Positions 55,082-64,000 of a stretch of DNA of 64,000 nucleotides are shown piece after piece; the stretch's first letter is position 1, and the number at the start of each line of letters is the position of its first letter. Source of the stretch: Prorocentrum cordatum (Eukaryota > Sar > Dinophyceae > Prorocentrales > Prorocentraceae); contig CAUYUJ010022392.1 of NCBI GenBank assembly GCA_963575745.1, positions 365,676 to 429,675 of the forward strand, given 5' to 3'. The notes beneath the pieces are model-generated. The model was not told where the DNA came from, did no database searches, and saw only the letters and a list, made by a program, of their open reading frames with translations. The position numbers and the translations under genes are program-made.

Positions 55082-55265
55082 CTCTTGGAAGAAGCCCTAG
55101 GTGAAACGCGACCGAGATTAATAAATCTCGGTCACGTTTCGCCCGAGACTTCTGGGCCAAAATCAACGCCCTGGCGCCCCCCTGGGGGGGGGCCCGGGGG
55201 GGGGACAGGGCTCCTCCTGCCCCTCCTGCCCCTCCTCCTCCTCCCCCTCCTGCCCCTCCTCCTCC
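54971..55265 (+). repeat. Direct repeat flanking the 55-57 kb segment, left copy
   Basis: Starts cgcgctcctgggcctctcgg and runs through a T run (about 50 bases, ~55029-55081), a degenerate palindrome (55101-55142, three mismatched pairs), gacttctgggccaaaatcaa and a G/C-run segment to a CCT tract. It matches 56731-57010. Its enlarged T run accounts for most of the length difference. Confidence 0.9.
55101..55142. repeat. Imperfect 42-bp palindrome
   Basis: Same palindrome as 56836-56877, here with three mispaired positions. Confidence 0.85.
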
Positions 55266-55470
55266 TCCTCCTCCTCCTCCTCCTCCTCCTCCTCCTCCTC
55301 CTCCTCCCCCTCCTACTTCTACTTCTCTTCCTCTTTCTGTTTCTCATTGGGCAACCTGGCTGGGGCCGGGCTTAGAATGCCGTGGGCAACCTGGCTGGGG
55401 CCGCCGCCGGCGATCCTGCGCCACACATCCCCGTCTGACCAAATCATCTCCTGGCTGTCGTGGGTGAGGT

Positions 55471-56043
55471 ATGCCGTCATCTCCTTGCCATTTGCGTTGT
55501 TACAAGTCTTGGAACGGCATGGCAATAACCACTCTCAAGGGATGGCTCGACGACGGTAAACCCGATTCCGATTCTAAGCGTCATCGCTGTTTCAAAGCAG
55601 TGTTATCGGCCACGTCGAGAACTCCCATCACTGATGATTACCACGCGTCTCAAGAACTTCTTCGGATTTATCGCGGCGTTATTTCACGGACGGCCAGGAA
55701 GCAGGCCGAGGAAGACGGAAACTCTTTTCGGATGATGTGCGAACTGCTCGCTGCTCACATGGCTCTGCGGGACGAGATGGACCTCAGTCCGCGGTTAGCT
55801 GCCATTGTTGACGAGGCGAACCATAGTATAATTAATGGGCCGAACAGTCTGCGGGAGGCACAAAAGCTGATTCGTATTCATTCTGTAACGAAGCACGAGG
55901 AGGACGACCCATTCTACAAGAGCTTGGTGTCCTTTGTCGCTGATGCGAAGCCGCTGGTACCGTGGAAGCCGCTGATACCGTGGACCGGCGCGGCCCCGAC
56001 CGATGTCGTCCGCGAGCTGCTGGCCAAGCTTCTCTTAATATGA
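55471..56043 (+). CDS. Hypothetical protein between direct repeats
   Basis: An open frame of 190 codons in non-repetitive sequence. A second candidate start, at 55519 (MAITTLKGWLDDGK), fits the beginning of the protein-like part better. The product is mostly helical in appearance: ASQELLRIYRGVISRTARKQ, then FRMMCELLAAHMALRDEMDL, then LREAQKLIRIHSV, ending LAKLLLI. I recognise no domain, signal peptide or catalytic motif. An open stretch in another frame just upstream (to ~55535) may be an earlier part joined by a frameshift or splice. It sits with the segment at 56209-56719 between direct repeats, which suggests an element's cargo or a relic; this is inference. Confidence 0.5.
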   Translation: MPSSPCHLRCYKSWNGMAITTLKGWLDDGKPDSDSKRHRCFKAVLSATSRTPITDDYHASQELLRIYRGVISRTARKQAEEDGNSFRMMCELLAAHMALRDEMDLSPRLAAIVDEANHSIINGPNSLREAQKLIRIHSVTKHEEDDPFYKSLVSFVADAKPLVPWKPLIPWTGAAPTDVVRELLAKLLLI

Positions 56044-56081
56044 TCTGTGCGGTCAGAGGTTTTTTTTTTGTTTATATAGAT

Positions 56082-56098
56082 ATATATATATATATAAA
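56082..56098. repeat. (TA)n microsatellite
   Basis: Short TA run just after the stop of the preceding frame. Confidence 0.85.
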
Positions 56099-56208
56099 CT
56101 GAGGACCTCGACCTCAGCACGCCGGCGTGCGAAGGCGCCCTTTTCGCGGAGGTCCTGCGCTACAGTGGCGCAGTTTTTCCCGGTTGCCGGCCAGGTAAGG
56201 CACGCAGG

Positions 56209-56719
56209 GTGCACACCACTGAACAGCTGACATTCGGGATGGGAAAGTTGATCGAAGCAATTTTGGTGCCTTATTGGAAGGACCCCGCGGTGTACGACCA
56301 CGCGCTCTGCGAGCCAGCGGGCCTGAAATCCGTGAAGTGCTTCGGGGGGGGCTTAATTTTCTCCCACGGCTTCGAGTTCCTTGTCCTGGCGCTGGCCTCG
56401 CCGGAATGGGCCGCGGCCCAGTTGCGGGAGGGGCCCGTAGAAGCGGGGAGTAGTACGCAATGCTTGCTCTGAGCGCGGCGCCGTCTGCCGGAAGACGCGG
56501 GCGGACGTGCTTGGCCGAGTGGAGGGCGAGATGGGGGCGGACGGGAAGTACACAGTCTTCAACATGCAGGGCAACGCATGCAAACTGATCGAGGAGATCC
56601 AGACCGTGTTCACCGGCAAGCTCCTGGGCAAGGAGCGGGACGAGGACGCCCCGGCGCAGGGTGCCAAGCGGCTGCGGGCGAAGGCGCCTGCCCGCGGGCG
56701 CCCCGCGGAAGAGCCTTGA
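56209..56719 (+). pseudogene. Frameshifted hypothetical coding segment
   Basis: The first frame reads TTEQLTFGMGKLIEAILVPY, then KDPAVYDHALCEPAGLKSV, FSHGFEFLVLALASPEWAAA and QLREGPVEAGS. It then runs into a stop, while the next frame takes over with VVRNACSERGAVCRKTRADV, then EMGADGKYTVFNMQGNACKL, IEEIQTVFTGKLLGKERDE and a basic tail to TGA at ~56719. One frameshift near 56440-56450 explains both. No family is recognised. There is no ATG at the left edge; a donor-like CCAG/GTAAGG at ~56193 and an acceptor-like GCAG at ~56207 lie just upstream. The right-hand direct repeat begins 12 bases after the stop. Confidence 0.4.
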
Positions 56720-56730
56720 AACTCATGCGG

Positions 56731-57010
56731 CGCGCTCCTGGGCCTCTCGGCGAAGCGGTTCCAGGGCCGCCCGGCCCCTTGTCCAGGGGGGGGTATTTTT
56801 TTTGTTTAAAACAAAATATTATCTAGAAGCCCTAAGCGAAACGCGACCGAGATTAATTAATCTCGGTCGCGTTTCGCCCGAGACTTCTGGGCCAAAATCA
56901 ACGCCCTGGCGCCCCCCCGGGGGGGGGCCCGGGGGGGGGGGACAGGGCTCCTCCTGCCCCTCCTGCCCCTCCTCCTCCTCCTCCTCCTCCCCCTCCTGCC
57001 CCTCCTCTCC
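56731..57010 (+). repeat. Direct repeat flanking the 55-57 kb segment, right copy
   Basis: Counterpart of 54971-55265, offset 1760 bases at the left edge. Its T run is short and interrupted (tattttttttgtttaaaac), and its palindrome is perfect. Confidence 0.9.
56836..56877. repeat. Perfect 42-bp palindrome
   Basis: gcgaaacgcgaccgagatta followed by a, then its exact reverse complement; 21-bp arms with no loop. Confidence 0.95.
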
Positions 57011-57064
57011 TCCCTCCTCCCCCCTCCTCCTTCTACTTCCCCCCTCCTCCCTCATCACCTCATT

Positions 57065-57078
57065 CCCCATTATCATCA

Positions 57079-57142
<64 letters not shown>

Positions 57143-57185
57143 CCATCACCATCACCATCACCATCACCATCACCATCACCATCAC

Positions 57186-57249
<64 letters not shown>

Positions 57250-57255
57250 GTGATC
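57065..57255. repeat. (CAT)n microsatellite with CACCAT units
   Basis: About 190 bases of CAT triplets with a central hexamer section (caccat). His-rich (plus) and Met-rich (minus) frames are artefacts. Confidence 0.96.
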
Positions 57256-57419
57256 ATGATCACCATTCTCGCCCCGCTACCAAACTGCGCTCCTCCCACT
57301 CATCTTCCCGCTTCTCCAACTCGTCGCCCTCCTCGCGCTCCTCTCTGCCACAAAAACGGCGCCAAGAGAGGGATCAGGGGGAATGATAAGAGGCGAACCT
57401 TTTGGACCTTTTGACCTAG

Positions 57420-57660
57420 CACAGGGCGCGCGCAGGGAGAGGGGAGGAGGAGGGGAGGGAGCAGGAGGAGGAGGGAGGGAGGGAGGGGCTGATAAGAGGC
57501 GGAGAAGGAGGAACAAAAAAAGGAGGATGAGGAGGAGGAGGAGGAGGAATGGATAATGGATGATGGTGATGTTGATGGCGGTGGTGACGATAATGATCAT
57601 GATGGTCATAGTGAGACCAGCGATGGTGATTATGGATGATGGTGGTGGTGGTGACTGTGG
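57420..57660. repeat. Purine tract and GATGGTG-rich sequence
   Basis: GGGAGG/GGAGGA tract to about 57550, then degenerate gatgatggtg words. No gene. Confidence 0.75.
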
Positions 57661-57797
57661 TGATGCTGATGGCGCGATGGCCGCACGTTGGCCCAAGGCC
57701 GCATGCACGTGCCGGGCGCCCGAGGAAACGCTCAGGCACCTAGGCGATCGCCCGACCGCGGTTTTCCCAGCTGCCCGGGCCATACTCGGGCGCCGCG

Positions 57798-57938
57798 GAG
57801 CTGGCGGCCGCCGCCAGCTCCTCAGCACCTGGCGCAGGCCCACGCTCGCCCACGTCCAGGTCCTGGCTCAACGGAGCCCCCCGCGCGGCCACGCCCGATG
57901 GCCGCAGATGCCGCAGAGCTGGCGGCCACCGCCAGCTC
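57798..57938. repeat. Two copies of a 23-base hairpin, 118 bp apart
   Basis: gagctggcgg-ccg-ccgccagctc at 57798-57820 and gagctggcgg-cca-ccgccagctc at 57916-57938; 10-bp perfect arms with a 3-base loop. They lie just past the stop of the minus-strand pseudogene. Confidence 0.85.
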
Positions 57939-57951
57939 CGCGGCAGCGGCC

Positions 57952-60781
57952 TCAGGAGAACGGCCGGTAGAGTGCCGCCATTGCGCCCCCCGCGCCGTCG
58001 TCGGGGCCCTTGTCCGCCATGGGCCGCAGCTGGGCGGTAAAGTGGTCCAGCCTTTCCGCCATCAGCGGGTCCCCGTCGCACCAGAGGGGGCGACCGGCCC
58101 GCGTGAAAGTGCCTGTAATTGAACCGAAGGAAGGCCACCTTACTGCACAAAGCGTACCACTCGGGGCTGACGTTCCGGGCCTGGTCTGGAAACATGTCGA
58201 GCAGACTGATCCAGACGCGCTCGACCGAAACGGTGCCGCTCTGCACCGCGACCCCCGCTGCCCGAATGGCCGCGGCGGCATCGCGCCAGGCGAACAAGCC
58301 TTCCAACCTGGCGCTCTGGAGAAGCCGTCTATAATCTGGTCTGACTTTCGCGTTGAACACGCTGCGCGCACCCCGTGCCTGCGCGGGCGCTGTGTCGCTC
58401 CGGATCATTCCCCTCCGGGCGCGGGTCAACCTCCGCCCGCCCTTGTACCACTTCCTGAGGCGGCGGATCTCCTTCTTGAAGCCCGAGTGGTCCAGGAAGT
58501 TGTGGAATCCGATGTCAGGGTGCAAGGAGCCCCCCAGGCGCTTCGCCAATCGCTCGAGGGCCCCTCGTGGCGGGATTGCTTGAGATTCCCCCTGCCAAAC
58601 GGGGGGCCGCAGCGCGCCCGCGGAGCCGAGCAGCTGCCTGAGCTCCCGCGCAGCTCGCGGGCGCCGCCAGTGAGGGCGGCGAGGGCAAGGCCCCCGGGGT
58701 CGGCGCTGGCGGGAGGGGCGCGGACAAGCGGTTCAAAGCGTCGGTGTGGTCGGCAATCAAATCGCGCCAGTCGTTGCACGTGGGAGGTACCAGCTTCCGC
58801 AGGGCGATGGCGTCATGCCTTGGGTCGCCAGTTATGCAGGTCGGGCAAGAATCCACGTCCGCGCTGCCTGCCGCGTCGCCCAGCGGAGTGCGCGCAAGCG
58901 CGCGTGTGTGAAGTTCTGGCCACTTCTGCCTGTGCAGGGCGCAAAGCCGATTGCGCTGACTGCGGAAATTGTCAGTGGCATGGAAGGCGGGCGCGCACGC
59001 CTCTGGCGGCAGACCTTCAGCGAGGCGGGTTGCTCTGATGGAGTCCAGCAGCGGCGCCAAGTCTTCGACGATGCAGTTGAGCGTCTCCCCGCGCTTCAGA
59101 GCCACGGGCTGCAAAAGGCTACCGTCTGTCCCAGTCCACGCCAAGACGACAGTGTAAGGCCGCAGAGGGAAGCGCCTTCCCCAGAGACGCATGCATACCC
59201 GCTTCGCCAGCTTGAAGTTGCCGTCGCCTCGGATCACTTGACCTGGAGGCCCGCTGATCTTCAGACCCGTTGGCAAGCGAGGCGCTGCCCCCCCGCCCTG
59301 CCACCCGCCCCATTCCCCCGCCCCGCGCCCCGTGGGCTCTGACGAAGAATGTGGTCTGAAGGCCAGCGGACCATTGTGCAGGCACTGGAGACGCTGCACG
59401 CGAGCCACGGCAGTGTCCAAGAAATTACCGAGCGCCACCTTGAGCATGGACCGCAAAGCACCCTGCGGCGGCACCGCCGTCGCGGCGGCAGCCGCGCCGG
59501 AGCCGAGCTGCAAAGATAACGCGTTGGCAGCGTGCAGACTGAGAATCCTGCGGCGAACGGCGCGTACGTTCAGCTCGTCGTAGAAGCTCTGGATGACGAG
59601 TACGAGGAAGGCCGCTGTCGTGTACATCGGCGCCTCCTTGGGGGGCTTGTGGACGAGGGTGCCAGGGAACGCGCTGCGTATATCCGCGTCACCGACTGGG
59701 AACACTCTGCCGCAAGGCCCAGTCAACGCCAAGGGCGCGCGTCAAACGGCATCGGGAGAGGAATATCGAAGATGTAGCGTACCTGCACAACTCGATCATT
59801 TCTTGGAAACGCGCCGTGCGGGTTGCCCAGCGCAGCGCTGGCGGCAGCATGGCCCCGCAAAGCCTGGGGCTGGATTTCGGCCGCGTGGCCGCGCAGCTGC
59901 GTCGTCTCGGCGGGGTCCCGCGGCACCGCCACGCGCGCGGCCCATTGGTTGGCAAGGCCGCGCGCGGGCGCGAAGGTCATGCTCGAAGTTGCGCCCTCGA
60001 CTTCCAAGGGGGCGCGCCGTTGGAAATGGGCGCTCGCACCCCTGCCAATCTCGTCTGGCCTCGGCGTGAAGCAGGTATGCACTTCCGTCAAGGATCGCGC
60101 GTCCACCGTCCATGCGTCGCGAAGGCGCGCGACCCAGCCATCTCCGTCCCTGCGCAGAGGCACGACGTCGGCGCGCGGGACACGCCACCTCGTGTACACT
60201 GCGAGGGCGAAGACGTCCCCACCTTGAAGCCTCGCAAAAACGCCGGCGGAAAGTTTCTGGGACGGCGGCGCCATCGCGCCGAGCGTTTCAGGGCAGAGGA
60301 GCGAGCACTTCAGCAACTCCTGCAAAACTGCGTCGGTCCTCCCTGCTGCTACCCTGGCGGCGGCGTCTCCCAGGCGTTCCGCGACGTGCCGCGAATTGCG
60401 CGGCGGGGCGCTGGCCTGCGGCGGTCTCGCAGGATCAGCGGCAGAACCTCTGCCCAACGGGGGCCGAACGGCAACGGCGCGGGGCGGCCGCGGTGCGGGC
60501 AGGAGCCCCGGCTGCGGCGGGGTGGCCGTGGTTCTCCGCGTGCCCGCGTCTGATCGGCGCCTGCGCGGAGACCTGGCGGCCCACGGAACGTGGACAGATG
60601 GGCGGCGAGACTGCCGCAGGGACGGCCGAGGGGCGGCCTCCGCCCCTCGGCCCTCCGCCCCTCCAGGGAAGTGCGGATCCCACGAGGCCACTTGGTCGAC
60701 CTGCGCCACCTCTGTGGGGAGGTAGGGATCCCACGCGGCCCTGGGGCTTCGGCCCCTGGGGCTTCGGCTGCGCCCCGCCAT
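57952..60781 (-). pseudogene. Retroposed transposase-like gene, frameshifted
   Basis: A protein-like frame starts at ATG 60781 (MAGRSRSPRGRSPRAAW) and continues in shifted frames: the first to ~59740 (ends near YIFDIPLPMPF), the second to ~58680, the third to ~58090 and the fourth to the stop at 57952 (AALYRPFS). The second frame has RGDGNFKLAKRV, VVLAWTGTDGSLLQPVAL and AFHATDNFRSQRNRL, whose spaced Asp residues suggest a DDE-type transposase core, followed by CPTCITGDPRHDAI. The third has LHPDIGFHNFLDHSGFKKEI and NVSPEWYALCSKVAFLRFNY. One break falls in a C run (58086-58090), consistent with a one-base indel. The lack of introns and the leader-like sequence before the ATG suggest a reverse-transcribed mRNA copy. 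The transposase assignment is inference; a dinoflagellate-specific host gene is the alternative. Confidence 0.55.
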
Positions 60782-60783
60782 GG

Positions 60784-60804
60784 GTTGAGCCAAAGTGGCT
60801 CGTG
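60784..60804 (-). other. Putative relic spliced leader
   Basis: On the minus strand this reads CACGAGCCACTTTGGCTCAAC, three bases before the ATG at 60781. The dinoflagellate spliced leader ends AGCCATTTTGGCTCAAG; the relic shares AGCCA-TTTGGCTCAA with one internal mismatch (about 16 of 21 positions over the whole). Relic leaders embedded in the genome mark genes that passed through a trans-spliced mRNA. Confidence 0.55.
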
Positions 60805-60889
60805 GTGCTGGCAGTGGCGGTGGTGACGATAGTCCTCGCTGGCTCTATGAATCGATTGTGCTTTTTGTTGTCGGGTATCGTGTGTGCTA

Positions 60890-61110
60890 TGTGTGCGGCA
60901 ATGAGTGCGGTTGTGTGTTGCGTGTGGTGGTGCTTGTGTGTGTGTGCTTGTGCGTGCTCGTGTTTGTTTGTGTATGTGTGTTCGTCTATTTGCGTGTTTG
61001 CGGGCGTGTTTGTCGTGGTCGTCCGTGTTTGTGTGGTTGAGTGCGTGTGCGTGTCCGTGTGCGCGTGCGTTGTGCGTATGTGCGCGTGTGTGTGTGATTG
61101 TGTGCGGGGG
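60890..61110. repeat. GT-rich degenerate repeat
   Basis: Words of tgtgtgcgtg and gtgtttgcg; produces Cys/Val-rich and His/Thr-rich open frames. Confidence 0.85.
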
Positions 61111-61214
61111 GGGAGGGAGGAGCCGACCCTCGCAAAGGCCACATCCGCCTCCTGCCCAGGAAGCGAGGAGGAAGACGACGACGACGACGAACGTGCAGGA
61201 GGGGGGACGGATGA

Positions 61215-61335
61215 GGTTGAGAAGGAGAAGGAGGAGGAGGAGGAGGAGGAGGAGGAGGAGGAGGACGAAGAGGAGGAGGACGAAGAGGAGGAGGAGGACG
61301 AAGAGGAGGAGGAGGATGGATGGATGGATGGATGG
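61215..61335. repeat. GGA/GAC tract with (ATGG)n
   Basis: GGA and GACGAA triplets, then four ATGG units at 61316-61334. Confidence 0.93.
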
Positions 61336-61704
61336 CACGCTCATGAAGGCGGTGACTGAAGGCAAGCTTGCAAGCCAGAGAAAATCTCACGTCGATCACT
61401 CGGTCGTTTTGTCCTTCCCGCCCAAGGCGAGGAGCAGCTGACGGGACAGGTCCCAAAGCATCCGGGGGTCCCTGGATCCTTCCGGCGAGAAATGCGGCGC
61501 ACCAGCCGGACGCGTCCCACCTGTATACGCGTCCTCTCGCCGTGCGCGTACCCGTCTTTGACGCGGCGCACGTCCAGACGCGCCTGACCGAACTCAGCCA
61601 TTCAAAATCCTGCTCTCGAAAAGCGTGGCCGGCCATCGAATCACTATGGCGCTGAAGGTGGGATAGCCACGAAATGCAAAAAAACAATACACCCGGGACC
61701 ACTG

Positions 61705-61940
61705 GGTCCTTGCACCGTTGCACCCTTGCACCTTTACCCCCTTGTACACATGCACCCTGCACCGCTGCACCCTTGCACCGTTGCACCCTTGCACCTTTAC
61801 CCCCCTGTACACATGCACCCTTGCACCGCTGCACCCTTGCACCCTTGCACCTTTTACCCCCTTGTACACATGCACCCTTGCACCGCTTCGCCCTTACACC
61901 CTCACACCCTTGCACCCCTTACACCCTTGCGCCCTCGCAC
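61705..61940 (+). repeat. CACCCTTG array without palindromes
   Basis: gcacccttgcacc words interrupted by tttacccccttgtacacat, which recurs three times about 60 bases apart. Same octamer as the 54.4-kb array and the same orientation. Confidence 0.88.
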
Positions 61941-62189
61941 TTAAAACCGCAACGGCACATAGAGCAGGAGGGGGAGGGGGAGGAGGAGGAGAAGGAATCT
62001 GGAGAAGCAGCAAGGACGGGGCAAGGAGGACGAAGAGAACCTGGGGGAGGTGGCTGTGGTTTCCGAGAGGTGTTCCGCCTGCTCCTCCTTCACTCCCTAT
62101 GGTCGCCCTGTGTGTTTGACCCCTCTGGGCTCGGCGGCCGTGCAGGCTGCCATTCACTGGGGCGGGGAAAGGCCGCCGACTTCGAGCTA

Positions 62190-62545
62190 AGGGTGCAAGG
62201 GTGCAAGGGTGCAGGGCTGCACCGTTAGCGGCTAACGGTGCAACGGTGCAAGGGTGCAGGGCTGCACCGTCAGCTAAGGGTGCAAGGGTGCAAGGGTGCA
62301 ACGGTGCAAGGGTGCAGAGCTGCACCGTTAGCTAAGGGTGCAAGGGTGCAAGGGTGCAGGGCTGCACCGTTAGCGGTTAACGGTGAAACGGTGCAAGGGT
62401 GCAAGGATGCACCGTTAGCTATGGGTGCAAGGGTGCAAGGGTGCAGGGCTGCACCCTGAGCAGCTAACGGTGCAAGGGTGCAAGGGTGCAAGGGTGCAGG
62501 GATACACCGTTAGCTAACGGTGCAAGGGTGCAACGGTGCAGCCCA
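62190..62545 (-). repeat. Palindrome-bearing array, reverse orientation
   Basis: Reverse-complement relative of 54415-54800: caagggtg octamers with accgttagcggctaacggt at 62221-62239 and shorter gttagctaagg-type variants, less regular than the 54-kb array. Its right edge (gcgccctgattgcccc) resembles the outer edge of the 54-kb array, so homology extends past the repeat. Confidence 0.85.
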
Positions 62546-62549
62546 AAAA

Positions 62550-63375
62550 TGGAATGCGCCCTGATTGCCCCTACAATGGTTAGGTCGGGCCGGTCCCCCT
62601 ACAGGGAGATCGTGGATGACAAATGGCAGATACTCCAAACAAATCATCAACAACGGTCATCAAAAAATCGACCCCCGACTATGTTTTGATTAGTTTTCAA
62701 TGCTCCTCCTGTAAAGGGACAGGCCCGGCTTAAGTCTAGAGTGTCCTGGCGCAGGGCGCTCGGGGGCGTGCCACGTTTTCAGTCTGCAACGTCTGTTTGG
62801 GATCAACTGGCCGCCATGGGCAGCGCGCCGACTCCTTCGGAGCCGCACCTACGACCAGAACATCAAAGCTGTCAGTCTCCTGCGCGCGCAGCTCTGTGGA
62901 ACGGCAGGGGGCCTGGCCCGGGAGCACACTCAAGGCAGAAGCCCGTCCCCGCCAAGCCGGGAGGGCGAGCACGCCCCTCCCGCGCGCCCCCTCGGACAAG
63001 ACGTGCCACCATTCTTTCGATGTCTGCCCCCCCCCACTCCAGATCCCCGACCTCGCTGTGGACTCCGCCGCGGCCGGCGGCGGAGACATCGGAGCGCGCG
63101 GCGATCCCCGCGCGAACATATGGAGAGCGAAGGACGCGGGGGAGACGGCCTGCGCGCCAGAGCTGCACCACCTCTCCAGGCGGGTGTGGGCTGGATAAAA
63201 AGAAGAAGACAACGGTCAGGTCAGGTCAGAAGCCTTGCGCCAGACGGCGCGCGAGCAGGGTGAAACAAGACAATTGCACCTGTGAAGGAGCACTTCGGCA
63301 CTCCATCCAAACCAGTGAGCGGAGCCCTCCATGGGAGGGGCGTCTCGCAAGAAGAAGACAGCGGCATAAGCGTAA
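62550..63375. other. No firm gene
   Basis: Contains the short dispersed block shared with 10318-10360 (62697-62735). Open frames exist on both strands without recognisable motifs. Confidence 0.4.
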
Positions 63376-63520
63376 ACTTTTGACGGTCTGCGCGGATTTC
63401 TTGGGTCCGAGCTTGGACTCCCCTCTCTGGCGTGCGGAGCGCGCCATGGGGCGGCGCCGGAGACGCCGCCGGAGGGGCCCGGGCGCGGGATCCAAGAAAT
63501 CCGCGCGGAGCGCCGAAAGT
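63376..63520. mobile_element. MITE-like inverted-repeat element 2
   Basis: A 145-bp element with 29-bp inverted arms (63376-63404 and 63492-63520) matching at 25 of 29 positions and sharing tgcgcggatttcttgg-type cores. The interior has two nested GC-rich hairpins (gcggagcgcgcc, ggcgccggagacgccgcc). It is a relative of 10733-10855; both are followed by a ttcatggcgtt block. Confidence 0.65.
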
Positions 63521-63549
63521 TTGTTCATGGCGTTTTTCTTCGACTTCGG

Positions 63550-63969
63550 ATGCGTCCCAAGAATTTCAGAATGTATCTAGCGGTCCTGGTTTCTGCGGCC
63601 CGTGTGAAACGAACGGGGACCTCGGAAGTCCTGGAAATCTTGGAACGTGTCTTTCTCATGACCTCTTGCTCATCTGATGATGAACAAACTCCAGCACCAC
63701 CCGCACGATCGGGGCGCCGGCGCAAACTTCAACGCGCCCCCTGCCCCTTATTCAGTGTCGGTGGCATCGCCAGCGGGGTGCAGGGTTTCGACCAGTCGAC
63801 AGATCGACACTTCGCGGTGCAGCCCGCCAATACAAAATTGGGTGCGCGGGGGGTGTTGACAGAAATCAGCATAAAAGGTGCAGGATGTTGTCCATCAGCC
63901 GAACTTCGATCAAGTTCATATAATCAAGCCAGGCGACCCAAGCACGTCGATGCATTTAGTTGTCAGTGA
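63550..63969 (+). CDS. Open frame of 139 codons, coding status unsupported
   Basis: Sequence is non-repetitive and the product has a mixed composition (SEVLEILERVFLMTSCSSDD, then a basic Pro/Arg stretch), but no domain is recognised, no splice signals were placed, and it starts within the flank of the MITE-like element. Confidence 0.15.
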   Translation: MRPKNFRMYLAVLVSAARVKRTGTSEVLEILERVFLMTSCSSDDEQTPAPPARSGRRRKLQRAPCPLFSVGGIASGVQGFDQSTDRHFAVQPANTKLGARGVLTEISIKGAGCCPSAELRSSSYNQARRPKHVDAFSCQ

Positions 63970-64000
63970 CGGGCTCACGTTTCGTGCATTGCGGCCCTCC

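Overview
This is eukaryotic nuclear DNA, almost certainly from a dinoflagellate. The reasons are a GC-rich background saturated with micro- and minisatellites, very few genes, a minus-strand EF-hand gene whose best joins use GC-AG as well as GT-AG introns, and an intronless broken gene preceded by a sequence resembling the dinoflagellate spliced leader. No bacterial gene organisation, rRNA, tRNA or CRISPR array was found. The genus cannot be fixed from sequence reading alone.

Layout. 0-8.3 kb: a 101-bp minisatellite (2.3-3.3 kb) between two copies of a 150-bp repeat, then an array of ~600-bp monomers with purine-rich cores. 8.3-20.6 kb: mostly unrecognised sequence with a MITE-like element, long TCC tracts, CCCAAGA-type repeats, GATC-rich repeats and a degenerate ATGC-rich block. 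20.6-27.5 kb: the only convincing gene, minus strand, four proposed exons encoding a long multi-EF-hand protein, with a 3.7-kb repeat-filled intron that splits an EF-hand calcium loop. 27.5-32.2 kb: dispersed repeats and microsatellites. 32.2-39.6 kb: a composite satellite province (~150-bp units, 17-bp TGAGT-rich units, 390-bp direct repeats). 39.6-54 kb: triplet tracts, short minisatellites, two arrays of ~80-bp units, and near 42 kb two short coding-like fragments (a CCHC-like knuckle and a P-loop-like exon). 54-63 kb: an 87-bp palindromic array with a reverse-orientation relative at 62 kb, a 1.4-kb coding-like segment between direct repeats that each carry a ~42-bp palindrome, and a 2.8-kb frameshifted minus-strand gene with the leader-like sequence. 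63-64 kb: a second MITE-like element.

Functionally, only the EF-hand gene looks able to make a recognisable protein (calcium binding). The 54-61 kb block looks like a graveyard of mobile or retroposed sequence. Most long open frames elsewhere are products of triplet repeats and GC-rich DNA and are not annotated as genes. Exon joins are by hand from splice consensus and protein continuity; no transcript evidence was available.
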